Shown: positions 24,846-42,585, counted from the first letter of the stretch. The stretch: 64,000 nucleotides of DNA from Styela clava (GCF_964204865.1 NC_135258.1:16111001-16175000), one strand, 5' to 3'. Made by a program: numbers and translations. Notes: generated by a model from the sequence alone, not told the origin.

Positions 24846-25499
24846 GAAGTTTGGAGTTTGTCTCGTTTTCATGGCCAGACAGAATATAAATATGCTCGAG
24901 AATTATCCTTTATTTACCAGTCTTTGTCAAAACAAGTCTCCCGTATTATAGTGAACATCAATGTATTAAAAGTTTTAATATTTTTAGGAAGAAAAGTAAA
25001 ATGAAAATGGAATGACTGAATTAACACGTTGCCAACTAAATTCGTTATGTATCTGAGACCTTAAAATTGTAAAACACGCCTCAACTGTATATGAATTTGC
25101 TGGAAACAAGGTCGCAACTAATCACCGAAGAGCAAACTCGTAAATAACCACTCATATGTCAAAGAGTCACATAAAATCTATTTACGTAAGTCATCCAAGT
25201 CTAAAGGCGAAATAGGACTTGAATGAATTACACTATTTTTATTTGAGTATATTGCTTTTTTGTTGAAATTTCAATTACTCATAAACTCTGTCTATATTCA
25301 GAATGCGGCATTGTAACTTTATCAAGGTTACTTGTAAAACAATTTGCTTGAAAGTGACGCGTATAATGAAAAATCTTTGGTTAGACTTATTGCAGTTTTC
25401 ACAAAAAGTCTAGAAAAGTACGAAACGATGAAGATATATTTTAAACTATTTCTTGCACTGCTAATTCTGTTCAATGTAGCCTAACTGCTGAATGCGTTT
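24846..25499. other. Intergenic, upstream of the esterase pseudogene
   Basis: No further esterase exons were recognised upstream of the pseudogene tail. No other gene is supported. Confidence 0.35.
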
Positions 25500-26117
25500 G
25501 ATGAGATCTTAATGACGTTTGGAATGCCATTCTCCTCTAGTCCTTGGTGCGAAATTTTCAGAGGAAGAAAAAGAAATCAGTCGTAAATTCATGACATATT
25601 TAACAGATTTGGCTAAAACGGAGTGAGTGACTTCATTTGAATACTTTTTGTAAAAGTGAATGCTTATTGACTTTGCTGAAATAAAATTATTCTTAGTTAA
25701 TGTTAATTAGAGTATTAACACTTTTTTCCGTTTTGATTAATTTTATAATGACTTCAAAAATGTCATGATCTTTATCACATTAGGTCACACTAGATACGCT
25801 CCTTCCATTTACACTCGAAATAAAACGCAACACATGGCAGTTCAGCCAAATGAACAAATCTATTTATTTTTAAACTATTGTTTCTGTATCTTCAAATTGT
25901 ATTATGTTATCTTATCTTCCTATTTATCAGATGTTTGTATAAGTAACTCAACTTTATTTTATTACACTCTAGCAATCCAAATAAAGTTGACACAAAATGG
26001 CCATTTTACGGACAAAATAGAGAATACCTGTTTGTTGACTCGTCATTTAGAGTTGGTGAGAATTTTTATAAAAAGGCAGTTGAATTCTGAATGAATGCTA
26101 TGTAACGTCACATCATA
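25500..26117 (+). pseudogene. Carboxylesterase pseudogene, last two exons only
   Basis: Bases 25500-25622 match the 3' half of exon 8 of the esterase gene at 35285-35411, and 25973-26117 match its exon 9 (35671-35833). The intron between them is also similar at its 5' edge, so this is a DNA-level duplication and not a processed copy. It is broken. An 8-bp deletion after TCTAGTCC shifts the frame, nine bases are missing near the start of the last exon, and a Trp codon has become TGA at 26088-26090. It is inactive and lies about 5 kb upstream of the intact gene in the same orientation. Confidence 0.85.
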
Positions 26118-27047
26118 TGACTGAATTGATGAAATGTCAATATATGAAACGAACGCTACATGTTCTAATATAACACAAAGACAAAAAACATAGATATGGG
26201 AAAAAGAAAAACATGAAAATAAAAGTTATAAACAAAAAGTGAAATGGAAATAGCTGACATCGAATCTTTATTCGGAACCTTTATGACGCTGTTTTTAAGA
26301 CAGACGTCACCATGTCCAACTCCGTGCATATATAAACAGTGTTCCATTCTTGAGGACATTTCTTTGTTGGGCTTTTTTATTCTGGAAATTAGATTGCAAT
26401 CGAACCATCTTTGTCGATTTGTAATATATGATTCCACAGTCTACACCTTTAATGGTACTCCCCTAATCTATTCTTTTCTACCTACGTGAACAGCTAACCA
26501 TTGGCGCTATTAATGAATGTGTGGTAAGAGTGGCTGATGGAGAATGCATATCAGAACAGCGTTAACGAGAACAGCCATGCAATGGCAACGAGCTCAGCAG
26601 TTTTCTGTCATCGAGAAACCCCAGCAGAGAAGTTATGAAAAAAGTGTACAAGGCCCGTCGAGACACCCACTTTTTATTCACTGGCAACAAAATTATTGAA
26701 CTGGGAATTGGGGAATAGGTCGTGATTTGTAAATATGAACACTTTGTAAGTGTAAAATCTGATTAAATTGGACATTTTTAGGATCTTATAGAATAGTATA
26801 TTCCCCATCGAGTTGTTGTTTAATATGATGACTGCATGTCAATTTTGATCAACTACTAATTTCATTGGTTATTGTTATAAATTTCTATACTGCCTGCATG
26901 TATATGAATGTATTAGGAAATTTTTTTCTTTAGTCCATCAATGATATGTATTCTCAAGCAAAAAAAAAAATGTAATCAATCATACCCTTGACTCACATGC
27001 TGCCAAAAAATCCTCAAAACCTTCACAAAATTATTAATTCATATATC
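26118..27047. other. Intergenic, nothing recognised
   Basis: Short open frames on both strands around 26165-26490 do not resemble known proteins. No mobile element ends were found. Confidence 0.35.
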
Positions 27048-27053
27048 TTTATT
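27048..27053 (-). promoter_or_regulatory. Polyadenylation signal (AATAAA) of the cystatin gene
   Basis: Read on the minus strand, AATAAA lies about 60 bp past the cystatin stop codon, at the expected distance. Confidence 0.55.
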
Positions 27054-27111
27054 GCTCAAATCTCGTGGTTTGAGATAAAATATATATTATTTGCAAATAC
27101 CACATTGAACA

Positions 27112-27774
27112 TCAGAAATATTCAATCGGAGATTCCTCGCTCACATCTTCGTTTACACCCATCAATTCAGGTTGGTCGTTGAATAGAGGCTTGTAGAATT
27201 TAACATGAATCCAGTCTTTGGCTCCAAGTTTTACCTGAAAAATGTGCGTTAATTTCAGGGTCAATGGAATTTTATGATAAAAAGAAAAATGCAGAGAAAA
27301 AAGTGTCACTCTCCTCTAAACTTCTATTTATACGAACTTACTTTCACATAATACACCATGCCGGCAACAACTTGTTCGCTGAATGAAACTGGTTCGAATG
27401 TTTCCACGTCATTCGTTTCGATCCTTGATAGTACTTCATCTTTCAACTGTATAAATTTTTACAGCGTTAAAATGAAGAATATATTATTGTGTATGTAGGC
27501 GTTATTAATCTTGTGGTTGGCGGGAAAACTAATGAAGAAGCATGAAGAATATATTGAATAAATACCGAACCTTTTTATATTTATATGGAGGTATCAGTTT
27601 TGTAAAATATCATATAAACTCAAAACTGCGGAAACATACCGCTTCGGTCAGTCTTGCGACGTTATCCGTTATCGGCTGCTCTTCTGACAAACCCCCGGCG
27701 ACGGGACTGATGTCTTCAGCCGTTGCATTCAACACAATTAGCAGTGTGAGTGAAAACCCAAACAATATCTTCAT
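27112..27774 (-). CDS. Secreted stefin-type cystatin (cysteine protease inhibitor), three exons
   Basis: Cystatins block papain-family proteases such as cathepsins. Coding exons are 27774-27640, 27446-27342 and 27234-27112, all with GT/AG borders and all phase 0, giving 120 aa. Residues 1-19 form a signal peptide ending LNATA. The N-terminal glycine of the inhibitory wedge is in AGGLSEEQP (27-28), and the first hairpin loop is an exact QVVAG at residues 70-74. A later FNDQPEL segment matches the stefin C-terminal loop region. The mature part has no cysteine, which is stefin-like, whereas disulfide-bonded type 2 cystatins have four. Stefins A and B normally lack a signal peptide, so the combination is notable. 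Loss of function is not indicated: all three contact regions are present. Confidence 0.92.
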
Positions 27775-28650
27775 AATGATTTACCTTTACAGACTTACTG
27801 TTCATTCACTGAAAATTTCAATCATTAGACTTTATCATTATTTCAATGTATTTTTGCAAATGTTACCTAATAGCGGAAGAAGAGTGTCGTACAAAAAAAA
27901 ATGCTGGAAAATGTTGCCTTATTTTACGTTTGCAATAAGTTAATTTTTGGTAGATAATTTATGTGTTGTTTGATATATGACTTTGATTGTTTGCTACGTC
28001 CCCACAAATTATATAGATTGTAAGCATTTTGTATTATTTTTAGCTTTCTGATAGAAGAAGTCTGGAAAACTTGGATAAGTTTAAAAAAACAATAAAAATA
28101 AAATAAAACAAAAAAAATCTGTTTCATGTTTGAAAGCAAACTAGCTCTATCTTGTCCGATAGCATATAAATACCGTATTGATAATCGTTCTACCAAATTC
28201 TTCGATTTTACTCATCCTCTATATGCCTCAACAGTCTCTTCCCGTTCTGTTGATTGCATACCATACGAAAGCTTTTGTACCTGTTTTTTCACTTGTGACT
28301 TGTAAAAAAATCATACATTCTAAAAAATAACCTCATAATAACTGTCTTGTATTCTATATGTATAAGGACATACACTACAGCTTTTATATTTGTAATGCAG
28401 TTCATCCGGAAGAGCATATTTTCACTCTACTTATATTTCTTAGAAAAATGTGGAAATTTCCCATTAATGTTCTCCAGTACGAACTCCTTATTCTGTCATA
28501 GAGTTCAAAAAATAAAAATAACGAAATTAGAGACTTTTCCTCATAAATAAGGCGAAAGTTCAGTTGAAATCGGAATACAGCGAAACGTTTTCTTCCATTT
28601 TGTGAAATACCGCAAAAACAGTGGTTTGTGAAAGACCTTTCTGTATAAAT
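27775..28650. other. Intergenic, promoter side of the cystatin gene
   Basis: AT-rich sequence upstream of the cystatin start. No clear TATA element, gene or repeat could be defended. Confidence 0.35.
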
Positions 28651-29450
28651 CAGGAGTCACCAGACTAGGGCCCGCGGGCCGGATTCGACCCGTGTCGTCC
28701 TTTTATCTGGCCCGCAATAAGATAAAAAAAATGGCAGATTTTTTCCAAGGAATGTTTCCCCCGAGCATCGACTTTCTTGTTTATTTCGTAACATAGACCA
28801 ATCAGCAAGATGCAGAATGTGACCTAACAATAGACCTTTTCGCTTTCGCTCCAGATTTTCAGTTGTGGTTCAAATAATATCTCGTTTTCGCGATTTTGAA
28901 TGCTATTCGTTAGTTTTTGGTCGTGATTCAGAAATTGAAGTATGAATCAAATAAGTCAATCATTATTGTTCCTTCTTGTAAGTGGCAGTTTAATCGCAGT
29001 AATCAAAAATTGTTTAGAAATAGCTGTGATAAAATAGGCTGAAATTCTATACCGGAACGCAGCGTTTCTGCGAAGGATGCACTCGCACACTCGTGGCGCG
29101 TGCTTTCGGCGAAACTGTTGCTGTGTGAGTTTCTCGTGCTAAAATAAACGAACGTGCATTTTGCGCTAATAATACAAGTCACATTAACTTTTGTACCGCT
29201 TACATGCGGATATTCATGACAGCAATTGATATGTTAACAGCTAACCTCAGGATAGTTGTTAGACATATTGTATATATATTTGTTTTGCTATGATGTTCTC
29301 GATCTATATTTCGCGATATAGAATGTAATATTCAAGACTTCCGAAATGTAGAATTTATATTGTTGAATAAATTGAACTTTTAGAAATTTATTACCGTATA
29401 TTACATTGACAAAAACATTTGTCCGGCCCGTTTCAACACAGTTTGAGTCA
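28651..29450. mobile_element. hAT-like element, right end decayed
   Basis: The left edge starts CAGGAGTCACC and runs into GGGCCCGCGGGCCGG. A GTCCGGCCCGTTT word near 29421 could be the remnant of the opposite end. The right boundary is estimated. No transposase frame is present. Confidence 0.5.
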
Positions 29451-29478
29451 TAAATTAGCTCATCAAATTATTTGTATT

Positions 29479-30170
29479 TAGTAGAACAGTGGTTCCCGAA
29501 CTTTTAAAAAAAATTCCATGACGGACCTCTTGCAATTTTTTTAATGATTCGCGGCATTGTGCACTAAAATAAAACATTAAAAGATCGCAACAAAAAAATA
29601 AATGCGCCGTATGGTATAGTGAAAAAACATCTCTTTACCTGCGTTTATCCCGATAAACCCTTTACTTTACATACGATTCGTCGTATCTCAATTTCAATTT
29701 TAGAAGACATCTTGAAATTAATATTACAGAGTTGAAAATGTAAAAATATAAGTTGGGCCTACCGTTACTGTATGTCAAATGCTAAATTTGACGGCTAAAA
29801 ACTTACATAAAGCTTTCAATATAAAACGTAAAACTCCATTTAGAAGCGGACTCGCATACTTTATAAACTGCCTACGGCAACTCCCTCCTATACCCATAAG
29901 AGTGCAAAAAGGCAGCGTCAGCTGCACCTCTCTCTGCAGCCAGTAAACTTGTAATGGCATTAATTGAACTCTCTCTGTGATATCACAGGCCCCCAGCTAT
30001 GTGACATCACAATTGGGCAGCGTGATCGGGACCGAAAGTGAAGAATCAGTGTCCCTAGCAGTGATTGTGAAACAGCAAAAGGTGACACATTTCTATCACG
30101 GACTCTCCGAAAGTGCTTCACGGAGCCCAAAAGGTCAGTGGATCCTAATTTGGGAACCACTGTACTAGAA
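29479..30170. mobile_element. hAT-like non-autonomous element with target duplication
   Basis: The element is 29487-30162. It starts CAGTGGTTCCCGAACTTTT and its reverse-complement end starts CAGTGGTTCCCAAATTAGG. The flanking octamers TAGTAGAA and TACTAGAA agree at 7 of 8 positions. About 676 bp with no transposase. Confidence 0.85.
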
Positions 30171-31175
30171 TCTGTTATTTATGATATAAATTATGATATT
30201 ATGGCATATCATTTTCTACGTGAATATTCATTCCCATATCGAGTTAATGAATATTCTTATGTGCATCCTCTTCATTGTAATATAAAGAAACAATTTGTTA
30301 ACGAAATGACATATGATGCAGGGTTGTATAAAGAAACAGTAAAATGATGCAGACGTTTTTGATGAATGAAAAGTACCTCCATAATATATAAGTCTGAATA
30401 TTCGTTGCCATTTTTGTTCGAGATAAAACATTGAGATGGACAAAAAATAAAATAATATTTAATAAATATTCCAATTTGAATTTGCATTTTCGAACGGCAA
30501 CTTTAGGATAGATTCCACCTTTTTTCGATAACTAATTTCGAGAATATATCGGGACGGAATGACGAGGTTGTTCTCAAATAAGAGTTCTGAACTTCTGCGC
30601 TTGGGTGAAATATTCAAAAAAGAAGCTCCCTCACTCGCATTTTAATACTGATTAAAACTTCACCAAATACTCTTTTAACATTATTTCGTTATAGATATAT
30701 ACATTTATTTTATTGTGTGTATGGATAGATAAATCGTGTATCTGGTATGAACATCTATTAACATTGAAAATCACGAATGTGAATTGTATATTCGGAACAG
30801 ATATTTAAAAAAGATATATATATATATATATAATTTATAATCCCACTGCGCCACATACGAGATAATATTTTACCGCAGGAATGCTATGCTACGCTGATCC
30901 AGTGTTAGTTTAAAAAAAATTAAAAGAAGTAGTAGAGCATAAATTAGACGAAGCTCGTGAACTCCAAAAAGATTTTATTAAATAATATTTGCGCGTTCGC
31001 TGTAATATTCAAGAGATAAATCAGCAATCTGCCGTATTAGCCACGAAGCTGCTGTAAATTATAATAGGCTATTGGTAACGAACTATTAGTCTCGACACAT
31101 TTTAAGGTATCGTAGTTGAATGACTGAATTACTTCATTAGTTTGCCAAGTACAGGAAACGAAATACTTAAACAAC
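30171..31175. other. Upstream region of the carboxylesterase gene
   Basis: Contains an (AT)n microsatellite at about 30813-30832 and otherwise AT-rich sequence. No promoter element stands out before the start codon at 31176. Confidence 0.4.
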
Positions 31176-35833
<4,658 letters not shown>

Positions 35834-36013
35834 GTTGACTAGATACTAAAAATCGAATGAATGGTTAGACACCACTTCTCAACGTTCTCTATCTTTGTTG
35901 ATTAGCCTTTTTGTTTCGTAAAAATATATTTGCGATATCGTAAATATGCGGTCTTAAAAAAATAGTATTTGGTTATTAGAATAATCAACTCATCATGATT
36001 GAAATGTATATTA

Positions 36014-36807
36014 GGGCCATTCCAAGCAAAAGTTGAATTCCATCAATTTTTCAAAATGTGTAGTGAAAGTAATTTTTTTTTATTTTCAAAAGACATTGGA
36101 ATTTTATTGGACTGCATTCATTTCATCGAACAATTTAAAATTTCACCCAGGTTTTTGATGGTTTATAAAAAATTGCCTGAAATGTAGAAATTTTGGTATA
36201 ATTGACATATTTTGTGGTGATTCCTGACACAAAGTGTTTGATTGTGTGGTACAGTTATTTCATATGGAATTGACACACTGGATTTAAGTTAATAAAGTTT
36301 AAATGTTTGCAGTGCTGTAGGACATTTCTTCACCCATTTAACGATTTATTACCAGAATTTTGAGAGATGATAGAGGCCGCTATTCCGAAGTGGAAAAATG
36401 TCCTGTAGTGTCACGTCCTGTAGTGTCACATACAATATGCACATTATTGGCATGGATTTACAGTGTTACATTAAGTAACTTGAGCAACACATAGAGGGGT
36501 AGTTCAGCTACTGCACCAGAAAATACTATGGGCTCCTACTGTATCATCGCAAAAATTTACAGCACAACACAACGTACTGTTAGTGCATGGTGGATTTGCC
36601 GTCCTGTAGTGTCACGCTATATTTTACTATATTTTTTTATCTACTAAGTAAGTCTTGGGTGTAACTTTTGTGCAATTTTTTACATATTCAATAAAGCAAC
36701 TGATTGGACAATGAAACGAAACATGTAGCTGTAAATGTGAAAATATATTGCATCCAACAAAATGCAAAATTTCTGGAATTGTCCTGTAGTGTCACCTGGA
36801 ATAGCCC
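36014..36807. mobile_element. Repeat element with four copies of a TCCTGTAGTGTCAC motif
   Basis: The ends are short inverted repeats (GGGCCATTCCA on the left, GGGCTATTCCAGG in reverse complement on the right). The 14-mer TCCTGTAGTGTCAC occurs at 36411, 36426, 36602 and 36782. The region starts about 180 bp after the esterase stop. It is probably a non-autonomous DNA transposon; the class is unknown. Confidence 0.55.
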
Positions 36808-36894
36808 ATTACCTCACTACCCATATATATATATATATACTATATATATTAATAAATTAATTTCAAAATGTGAATAAAGCGTTTTACTCATATG

Positions 36895-36928
<34 letters not shown>

Positions 36929-37620
36929 TTACTGAGCAAGCGATTAATCTGTCCACGCGTTTCACGTTACAATCACATAATTATTATGAGTTTTCAACTT
37001 AACAAATAAAAGACCCAACTCATTGATGATTTCAAATATGTGTACACGCTTCTGCGTTGTAAGTTCTGAGTCATTTGCGTGGTGCGGCGGTGCACTTTTT
37101 ATATCTGTGTTCTTCCTGGTGTTACTAAACGGAAAATATAAGAATGAAGATCTATACGAAAGAGATATTACGAATGGACGGGCTGTTTAGCATTATTACA
37201 ACGAAGCATAGTAATAGCGGTTTCATTTATCGACACAAAAGTTGATATAAATTACACACGCACCTCGAACTGCGGTCCCGTCAATTTTGTTTCGAGCTAT
37301 TACTTTTTGTTGAATATATTCGATACGATAATATGCGTATTATAATGACATCACGTTTGGACCCGTGAACTGCATCCGCAAATTTTAGCTACCGCGGACA
37401 TTTGCACCCCTGGAAATTTTTTCTCACAGAATCTATGGACGCAAATGAACGCGGGTGTGAATGGTGCAAAGGATTATGATTATTGCATATATATATATAT
37501 ATATATATATATGTGCAAATGCCCGCGCAATTAAAAAGCCCGATCCCAAATAGACCACCGAATCTTTGTTGCTTTGACTTCATAGCAGTAACAGACATCA
37601 TTAAGTTTATTACTAATCTA
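36808..37620. repeat. Microsatellite-rich intergenic sequence
   Basis: (AT)n runs lie at about 36823-36850, 36896-36925 and 37488-37512. No gene is supported. Confidence 0.6.
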
Positions 37621-37625
37621 TCTTG

Positions 37626-37920
37626 ACCGGTGTTAATAGGTATTTGTTTGCTGGTTTGTTTGTTTGTCTGTGAGCTACACGCGATATCTCACGAAAGCGG
37701 TATTGAATCTGCTCCAAATTTTGCATGTGCATTCATCATAACTCGGACCAGACGACTGTTGTTTTTAGATGAATTATGTCGTATAATTAGCGAGTTAATA
37801 ATTATTTAGTGGTGGGACACGTGATGTCGCTATTGGGCCAGATCAGAGGATACACGCCCCTAGATCGATAAGTCGCCGTCTCTGATCGCTATCTCGTTCC
37901 TTAGTTACTCAAAACTTATC
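37626..37920. repeat. Dispersed repeat, second copy of the 24640 family
   Basis: ATAGGTATTTGT, GTTTGT repeats, then CGCGATATCTCACGAAAGCG and TTTTGCATGTGCATTCAT follow in the same order as at 24700-24830. The similarity fades after about 37745. Confidence 0.65.
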
Positions 37921-39336
37921 TATTTGTATGAACATCACACATTCACTATAGGGTAAATAAAAAAGTATTCAATTACAAAAACACGAAATCCGAGAGCTCA
38001 GTGATAAATAGCGCAATGCGGAAAAGTTCACAGCGCCAGATTATGGATTGGTCAAATTTTGGATAATAAATCAACCCACCTAACCCAATACAAATCTTCT
38101 GCTCCTTTATAATTGTATATATATATATATCGAAGGACTGTCATGACTACGAAAAATGAATATTTCGTAAAAAAAAATTCTAAAACAAAACCTAGTGTCC
38201 ATAATTAAAATCAAAGAATATTTCTCAATCTTTGGTGGACGTCGTATAATTAAAAACCATGGGTGAGAGTACAGTCGGATCGAGAATGACTGAAATGTCG
38301 CGGCATGATGCAAAAAAGTGTAAGGATGTATGTATTGGGCAAATGGTGCGTAGCGGAATAAGGAGGGAGAAGGAAAACAGCACACAAATTGAATCAGAAA
38401 CAATTACTTACCCACTACATTTGTACGACATCCTGTTTTTGTCAAAAATAGTTTATCTTTATATATAGCCTATATATCAACAATATAAGAAAACATACAG
38501 ACACAGAAAACAAAAATACTTATCTGTTACGTCCAAGTACATTAATTTCTTTAGAATCATTTGGAACGGACCGATTCTACAACGCCAGCGCTGTCCGGTG
38601 TCGTATTTCAAGAAACTATTTGAGTTAAAATGTGTACTTTGTTTGCATTCTAATATTATATTATTGTAATATTTCACATAGTTTGTAAATCATTTAGAAC
38701 TCTGCTCAGCCTCAAAATATTCATGCACAGTAAAACAAACAGCTCAGTATAACAATTTCTTAGAGGAAACACTGTATATTATCTGGATTACTGGTGTGAA
38801 AAATCTTTCCAAAAAGTACATTATCTGAAGGAGTATTTACTAAAACTATAATGATTTTTTTTAGATCCCAGAATAGTCGATGCGTAAATGAAATTGTTTA
38901 TTATATCACTGCAGTATTTCCTGATGTGGTCTCAAGATATTTTTTTCCAAACTTCCCCAGAATTATTCGTCTCAATCATCTGTTCCATACTGATGGAGTG
39001 GATTCTATATGACTAATATTTGTTGGAGGGTGATAGCAAATTACGCTAATCATAGCTCTTAGTTATCGCTTGGGCTGCTTAATAGCTAAAAACAATATAA
39101 TTTTCGTCAAAATTATTTTACGAACTGGGTGGTCATTATAGCCAGTGGAATTATTGTTTTGTCTCAGTCAGTCAGATGTATGTATGAACCGTCGATAGAG
39201 TAACATCCAGGCGAAGCACTTGGTACCCATCGTACAAAATTTAACTGCAAGGTATATCGGTCCGGTCCATCACTGGCCAAAGAGTTGATTTGTCGTGTCA
39301 ACGACTAACTTCTCACATGTCTACTGGAGATATATA
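37921..39336. other. Intergenic, nothing recognised
   Basis: AT-rich, with one short (AT)n run near 38117. Short open frames around 38107-38470 show no family similarity. Confidence 0.35.
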
Positions 39337-39823
39337 TCTATAACCAGGGCTGCGATCGATATTAACCCCAAAATAAGGACATCCGGGAAATATAATAATA
39401 AAATAATGTGAGAAATAAAATGTATTTATGCCAGTGCGGCCCGTGTCGAATCATACTTTGCACTAGTGACTAGAAGAGATTTGCTCCAGCAGTTCTTTAT
39501 TCTTAGAAACGATCTGTTCCATCTCACTTTTAAGTTGTCATCTGATTCACGTTACACCAACTGATTTTGGCCAGTAGGCTATTTTTTTGTCACTGTGTCA
39601 ATTAATTTGCTGTTATTACGTAATGAATGCGCGTAGCAATCAATGAGGTTGTAAAATATCATTTTAAGTGCCTGGTATTAGAACCTCTACTCATAAAATA
39701 AGGACACATGTCAAAGTAAAAACGTTTCTTAGAAATAAGGACAAAAATATTTTCTGAGACAAAGACATTCAAAATATGGACAAATCTTGGAAATAAGGAC
39801 GGTATGGCAGCCCTGCCTATAAC
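39337..39823. mobile_element. hAT-like MITE with target duplication
   Basis: The element is 39345-39815. It starts CAGGGCTGCGATCGAT and its reverse-complement end starts CAGGGCTGCCATACCG. Internal copies of AAATAAGGAC occur near both ends. The flanking octamers TCTATAAC and CCTATAAC agree at 7 of 8 positions. Confidence 0.85.
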
Positions 39824-39970
39824 CCTGGTTCTCATTTTCAGGTCTTTTGCGGTATCATTTACACTTTTGCTCGTTGATCTTGCATTAAAATGACTTAGAA
39901 AAGTTTTTTCAGTAGTGCTTTTATTTTACAATCAAGGTGGATTCGCCGTCCCTCTGAAATTGCATCGGGA

Positions 39971-42555
39971 CCCCTAGGTAGGGTTGGGATTTCGGAGCCA
40001 GTTTTTGAAATCCCGGTATCGGGATATCCCGGGATTGAGCCGTATAATCCCGGGATTTTTCGGGATTAAGTAAAAGATTGAAACAACTTGCATGGCAATA
40101 AAATCACGTATTTATTCCATGTAATATCGACGCAGAGATATTATAGATTTGGATTTATATCGCGGCACACTATTTAGCTCTTTAAATATTCGCGGCACAC
40201 CTATCACAAAACACAAACATTTTCTTCTCTTAAAGAGTACGATAGTCGAAAGCGAACACATGATTAATAGTTACCGATATTACAACTGTTTTCTTACATT
40301 AATGTAAACGAGAGCGTCTTCGGAGCACCTCACATTATTGTAAAAGTTGCGCGCCTCATGGGTAATACGTAGGGTTACCATATTTTTGGACTTCAAATCG
40401 GGACGCCTTTTTCATACGTGCTTCCTCTTCTGCCCTTTTTCTGCGTTTCGGTGCGCAACTGAGAGGTTTTGCTTCGCCATCATTCTGACAGCCTTCCTAA
40501 TTTTACCGGTGAGATCAAACCACAAGACGCCAAAAATCGACGACTCCCTCGCATTGTTACGTAACAAAACGATTTCGGGCAGAACTGACATCAACGTTAT
40601 AAGATATGCATTACTGGTTTTGCAATGCAGCTTTTGGTTTTGCGGCTTAAATTTCTAAATTCTAACCGCTTGGGCCCCTTTGCGCTGTGTGCCATACCTC
40701 GACCGCGGGGATGGATGCTACGCCAGTGGATCGCAGGGGTGGGCAAAATGGTATATTTTCATCGAATCGAATAATTTTAACGAATTGTTGAATATCGGGT
40801 TAGTTTTGGGATTTAATTCCGATTTTTATTGTTTGGGTCGGCTTTGATCTTTCTTGTCACCGTTTGGTAAATTAACTGGCCCAATTTTAAACTAAAAATA
40901 TTATCATTTCTGACGCCGGAATGTGGATATTTATGACGACGACCTTGTTGATTTTACTTTTCTATCGTGGCTGTTTTATTTTCTTATTAAATAGTGAATG
41001 AAAACCCTTTAAAGTCATTGCGTGAATCCTGAATGCTATTTTGAGTTCAAATTATGATGAAATACGTCGGTAATAGGGTTAGTTCGGATACCTATAATTT
41101 ATACTATCCGGATAACGGATATATCCGGGTATTTCGTATTTTACCTATCCGGTTAACCGGATAGTTAGTTACTGCTAATTTCAGAGAACCGATTTTACAA
41201 GATTTTTTCGGCGAATTGACTGAAAACCACCACACAGTTCTATTGTAAATACGTACATATGTATTATTTTTCTCGAATAAAAATGATTGTGCATTTTGAT
41301 GTTGCATGTGTCAATAAATAAAAATTTAAGCTCTGTAATCGTACAGAAGTACTGCTGAATAATATAATGAAACATTGTTTTAAATACTGTGTCCTAATTG
41401 TCTTCCGCTCGACTGTTAAGTTATTTTCTCATATTCAAATTCTATGTAATAATTTATATTATATATAAATTTTTTGGAAGTTTTTTTTCTGTCTAGACCT
41501 AGAGCATATTTTCTTTAAATTTTGACTCGTACTAAATTTTGGTGTCGCAGACTCACGATGACCATTTCTTTAAGCTTTTAAGTTCAATTAGTTTAACATA
41601 CACCTGACTTAGATAGAATAGATTTATTTTCGGCTGGTATATCTATTGATTCGATTGATACAAGGAAATTTGAAAAAACATATATACCAAAGTTAAAAGG
41701 AAGCACATAACATTTGGTTGTGTACCCAAAATTTTGAAATGCTACACATATTACATGGAATCGGAAGTATTGTGAAATAAGTCCTTGAAATTCAAACTGG
41801 TTTACTTCATGATGAAATGCGTTCCTTCAATACACGCAACAATTACTAAAAGCCACACCCGACAAAAAAGCAACAAACTCACACCAACACCAATACTTTT
41901 CAACTGAATTCGTTTAAGTTAGTCTTGCTTAAACTGTACCTCCAGTTCAAATCTAACTTTATAAAGCGAATAAGCTCTTCTAATAACCGCAATAATCACA
42001 TTTGTTCTGCGTGTTTTGTGATGTAATAGTAAAGTTCACTCCAGCATTCTACGGATGGCTAAAATATATATAGGCAGATTAGAGTGGAAAAAGTTGTTAT
42101 TATATGCTCTGGGAGATGTCAGTCGCCACTCAACAAAAAATATAAAAATCGCTAATCGCGCATATATATTATTTATACTGCTCTATTATCCGGTTAACCG
42201 TCACAATAATATCCGGATATCAGATAGCAAAATAACTCTTGGTTAACCGGTTAACCGCTATCCGGATAATCCAACCCTAGTCGGTAATAATGGCGATTCT
42301 ACTAGTCATATAATAATTCCTTGGTAAAAATTGAGAAAAACTTCGCACAATAATTCCACTTAATCTGACTGACTCACACTGTAAGCGTGGATTGCTTTTT
42401 TCAAAATAAGTATTAAATAAAATGATATAACCTACCATTTGTGAGAATATCTACATCTGGATAACAAAGCCTTAAAATCCCGGGATTTTTGGGAAATAAT
42501 TGCGGTATCGGGATTGAAAAAAAGAAGTCCGAACCCCGGGATCCCTACCCCTAAG
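39971..42555. mobile_element. hAT-like element hosting a second, nested hAT-like element
   Basis: The element is 39979-42547 (2.57 kb, including its insert). It begins TAGGGTTGGGATTTCGG and its reverse-complement end begins TAGGGATCCCGGGGTTC. Subterminal CCCGGGATT words appear at both ends. Flanks CCCCTAGG and CCCCTAAG agree at 7 of 8. The sequence just outside to the right (to about 42585) is itself a hAT-type end: in reverse complement it starts CATTGGTTCTCAACGTGG. At least three insertions may therefore be stacked here. No transposase frame was seen. Confidence 0.75.
41066..42287. mobile_element. Nested hAT-like element with perfect 8-bp target duplication
   Basis: The element is 41074-42279. 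GTCGGTAA flanks it exactly on both sides. It begins TAGGGTTAGTTCGGATACC and its reverse-complement end begins TAGGGTTGGATTATCCGG. Multiple ATCCGG and GGTTAACCGG words lie subterminally at both ends. No transposase is encoded. It inserted after its host element was in place. Confidence 0.9.
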
Positions 42556-42585
42556 CGACCACGAAACCCACGTTGAGAACCAATG

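Noticed and set aside
40347..40658. 103-codon frame with hydrophobic stretches
   Set aside because: It lies in nested transposon sequence (a TAGGGTTACCATA-type end begins at about 40370) and has no family similarity.
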